From Rhizophlyctis rosea (taxonomy: Eukaryota; Chytridiomycota; Chytridiomycetes; Rhizophlyctidales; Rhizophlyctidaceae), in assembly GCA_027596075.1 (NCBI GenBank), contig JADGJC010000406.1, positions 1 to 31,176 of the forward strand: a stretch of DNA of 31,176 bases. The letters are read 5' to 3'. Shown here piece by piece: positions 29,614 through 31,176 of this stretch; position 1 is the stretch's first letter, and each line of letters starts with the position of its first letter. Under the pieces are notes generated by a model. The model saw only the letters and a list, made by a program, of their open reading frames with translations. It ran no database searches and had not been told where the DNA came from. The translations under genes and the position numbers were made by a program.

Positions 29614-31176
29614 TTAATCCAAACCAGAAAAATCCGGCCGTTTGCGTTGGGTTGCAGTGGCGACCATAGCCGTCTTCGCCTTCTTGTTCTTCTTTTTTCT
29701 GGGCTTTTCCTCTTCGATACTGTAGTCGCTATCATCTGATGTTTCTGCATCCTTTGCCCGCTTAGCCGGAGCTCCTCCATTGCTCGGTGTCGCCGGTTCC
29801 TCATCCGCAGCCTCCTCCTCGCTCTCATCCGCCTCCTCTGCCTCACCACCCTCCTCCTCATCCTCCTCCTCCTCCTCATCCCCATCCTCATCTTTCTCTT
29901 CAACCTTAGAACTCCAAAACTTGATAGTCTGATCATGCCCACAGCTCCCCACCCACTGCTTATCATGCGTCAGTCGTATTCTCTCCACCGGCAATTCGCC
30001 ATGTTCGCCGCAGACGCCGATCAACCGATTAGGCATAATGCCTAAAGTCCGTATGATGCCGTCGCTGGATGCTGTGAAAATCGTTTGTTCCTCGATTTTG
30101 GCTATGGAATCGATTGATGCCGGGTGTCCTGGGAATCGATCGGTCTGGTCGCCCCATTGTCCGTAGGAGAAAAAGAGGAGTGTGCCCGATTGTGTGCCTA
30201 CTGCGACTTTGGTTGTGTTCTGTGGGTGAAACGATGGTCAGTTGACGGCCATGCTCCAGGTGAGGCTAACCATGCCAACCGGCACTCACTCTGACAACGG
30301 CGATGGAAAGCAGTTCATCTTCTTGGTTCGCGGACACGCCCAAAGGTTTGCTTTTGCGGATGTCAAAGGCGGACAAGCAGCCGTCTCCACTACATATGAT
30401 TGCAACCATGGTCAGTTGGATTCCGATACCAAATGGTTCGAAGGTCTTTTACCCGGCAACCAGCAGCGTGCGCTTATCCGATACAAAGTCCATATCTGCA
30501 ATGAAATCAACGTTCTCCTTATATTTCATGGCTACTTTCCGTTGTCGGGTATCCCACAGCTGACATTGCATGGGTGAGTTGAGTGTTCTTCAGTTTCAGC
30601 GAAGTCAATATCGGATAGGCAGTACCTTTACACATCCTGCATCATCACCCGATGCTACCAACGTTTCGTTTATTGTCATCAGAGAATTGAGAGCGTCACT
30701 GCACATACGAAATCGGTGAGAACGCGAGTGGAGCTTTAAATGCAGTTGACGTTGATACGTACGAGTGGGCCTTTGCTTTTTTGAGCACTACTTTTCCTGT
30801 TGATACATTCACCACCTGCAGAGACTTGTCGCTAGACGCGGTATAGAGGACTGTACGATGCATCAAAATGGGGTGCATGGCAAGTAACATAGATTGCCAA
30901 GACTACGGACCTTCTCCATCGGCACTAAACTCTAATGCTCGGCAAGACTCCTTATGATGATTGGAAGTGAAGAGGTGTTTGGAGGCAGGCGCTGAGGTGT
31001 AGTTATGGCTGTATGCGGCGTGATAAGTGATATAAACGTGAAGCATTGTCAGAAAGGACATACCAATCTACTTGACCGGTTATCAGTCCAGTTGCGACGA
31101 TAGGTTGTGACGGATGGAAGGCAAGGTCAAAGACCTGCGCGTCTAGTGTAATGGGGGACGGAGTTTGCTGTAATGC
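29614..31176 (-). CDS. WDR55/Jip5-like WD40 protein, 5' partial
   Basis: Nucleolar WD-repeat protein family implicated in rRNA processing. The start codon lies beyond the right edge; the first visible exon (31176-31064) reads AQVFDLAFHPSQPIVATGLI, typical of blade 1. Later exons give ILYTASSDKSLQVVNVSTGK, LVASGDDAGCVK and LWDTRQRK. The final exon (30219-29614) contains the last blades (TKVAVGTQSGTLLFFSYGQW, IMPNRLIGVCGEHGELPVER, HDKQWVGSCGHDQTIKFW). This is followed by a long acidic tract, a basic nuclear-localisation-like stretch (KPRKKKNKKAK) and the C-terminal RKRPDFSGLD, the arrangement of Jip5/WDR55. The exon that ends at 30290 begins near 30390 with GDGCLSAFDIRKSKPLG. The acidic stretch is expected for the family and is not a sequencing artefact. 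Confidence 0.87.

Noticed and set aside
29800..29900. Highly acidic low-complexity stretch (EEEEEDEEE-like)
   Set aside because: Such a tract precedes the C-terminus of WDR55/Jip5 proteins; it is expected rather than unusual.
1..31176. tRNA genes, CRISPR arrays, transposases, integrases or reverse transcriptases
   Set aside because: By eye I found no B-box plus cloverleaf combination, no spaced direct repeats and no mobile-element protein motifs on either strand. A tRNAscan or RepeatMasker run would be decisive.

Overview
The window is ordinary nuclear DNA of a fungus, most likely a zoosporic (flagellated) lineage such as Chytridiomycota. Genes are dense and intron-rich. Introns are mostly about 50-100 nt, with GT..AG ends and CTAAC/CTGAC-like branch points. 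Carboxypeptidase Y, a Slm1-like protein, a Jip5/WDR55-like protein and a FIT (Scs3/Yft2) protein point to a fungus. A homolog of the ciliary protein RP2 and an ERCC6L/PICH-like translocase point to an early-diverging, cilium-bearing one. Ten Ns at 17573-17582 mark an assembly gap.

Layout, left to right. 177-2617 (-): Slm1-like F-BAR/PH protein. 3065-3707 (+): YjjX/PRRC1-type ITP/XTP phosphatase. 3950-5984 (-): carboxypeptidase Y. 6497-7471 (+) and 8327-10246 (+): tandem paralogous F-box-like/ankyrin proteins. The first is cut by an in-frame TGA, and the second has a possible frameshifted ankyrin remnant at its 3' end. 10581-12535 (-): chaperonin subunit CCT7 (eta). 13004-14983 (+): GH5 mannanase-like enzyme. 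15417-17214 (+): actin-related protein 3. 17723-18954 (+): RP2 homolog lacking the C-terminal NDK-like domain. 19625-20189 (+): small Cys/Trp-rich secreted protein of unknown family. 20509-21134 (-): THEM2-like hotdog thioesterase. 21609-22785 (+): secreted alpha/beta hydrolase. 23213-28045 (-): ERCC6L/PICH-like SNF2 translocase with about 26 exons. 28391-29333 (+): FIT-family lipid-droplet protein. 29614-end (-): WDR55/Jip5-like WD40 protein, 5' end outside the window.

The genes do not form one pathway. They are housekeeping genes (proteostasis, actin nucleation, nucleotide sanitation, ribosome biogenesis, mitosis, lipid storage) mixed with secreted hydrolases and a small accessory ankyrin block. 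Five neighbouring pairs are head-to-head with 345-512 bp between start codons, so shared promoters are plausible.

Exon boundaries were derived by hand from splice consensus, reading-frame phase and recalled family sequence. All the main models close in frame. I found no tRNA, rRNA, CRISPR array or recognisable transposon. I see no clearly new multi-gene system. The best leads are the decaying ankyrin pair, the minimal RP2, the orphan secreted protein and unusual splicing in the PICH-like gene.
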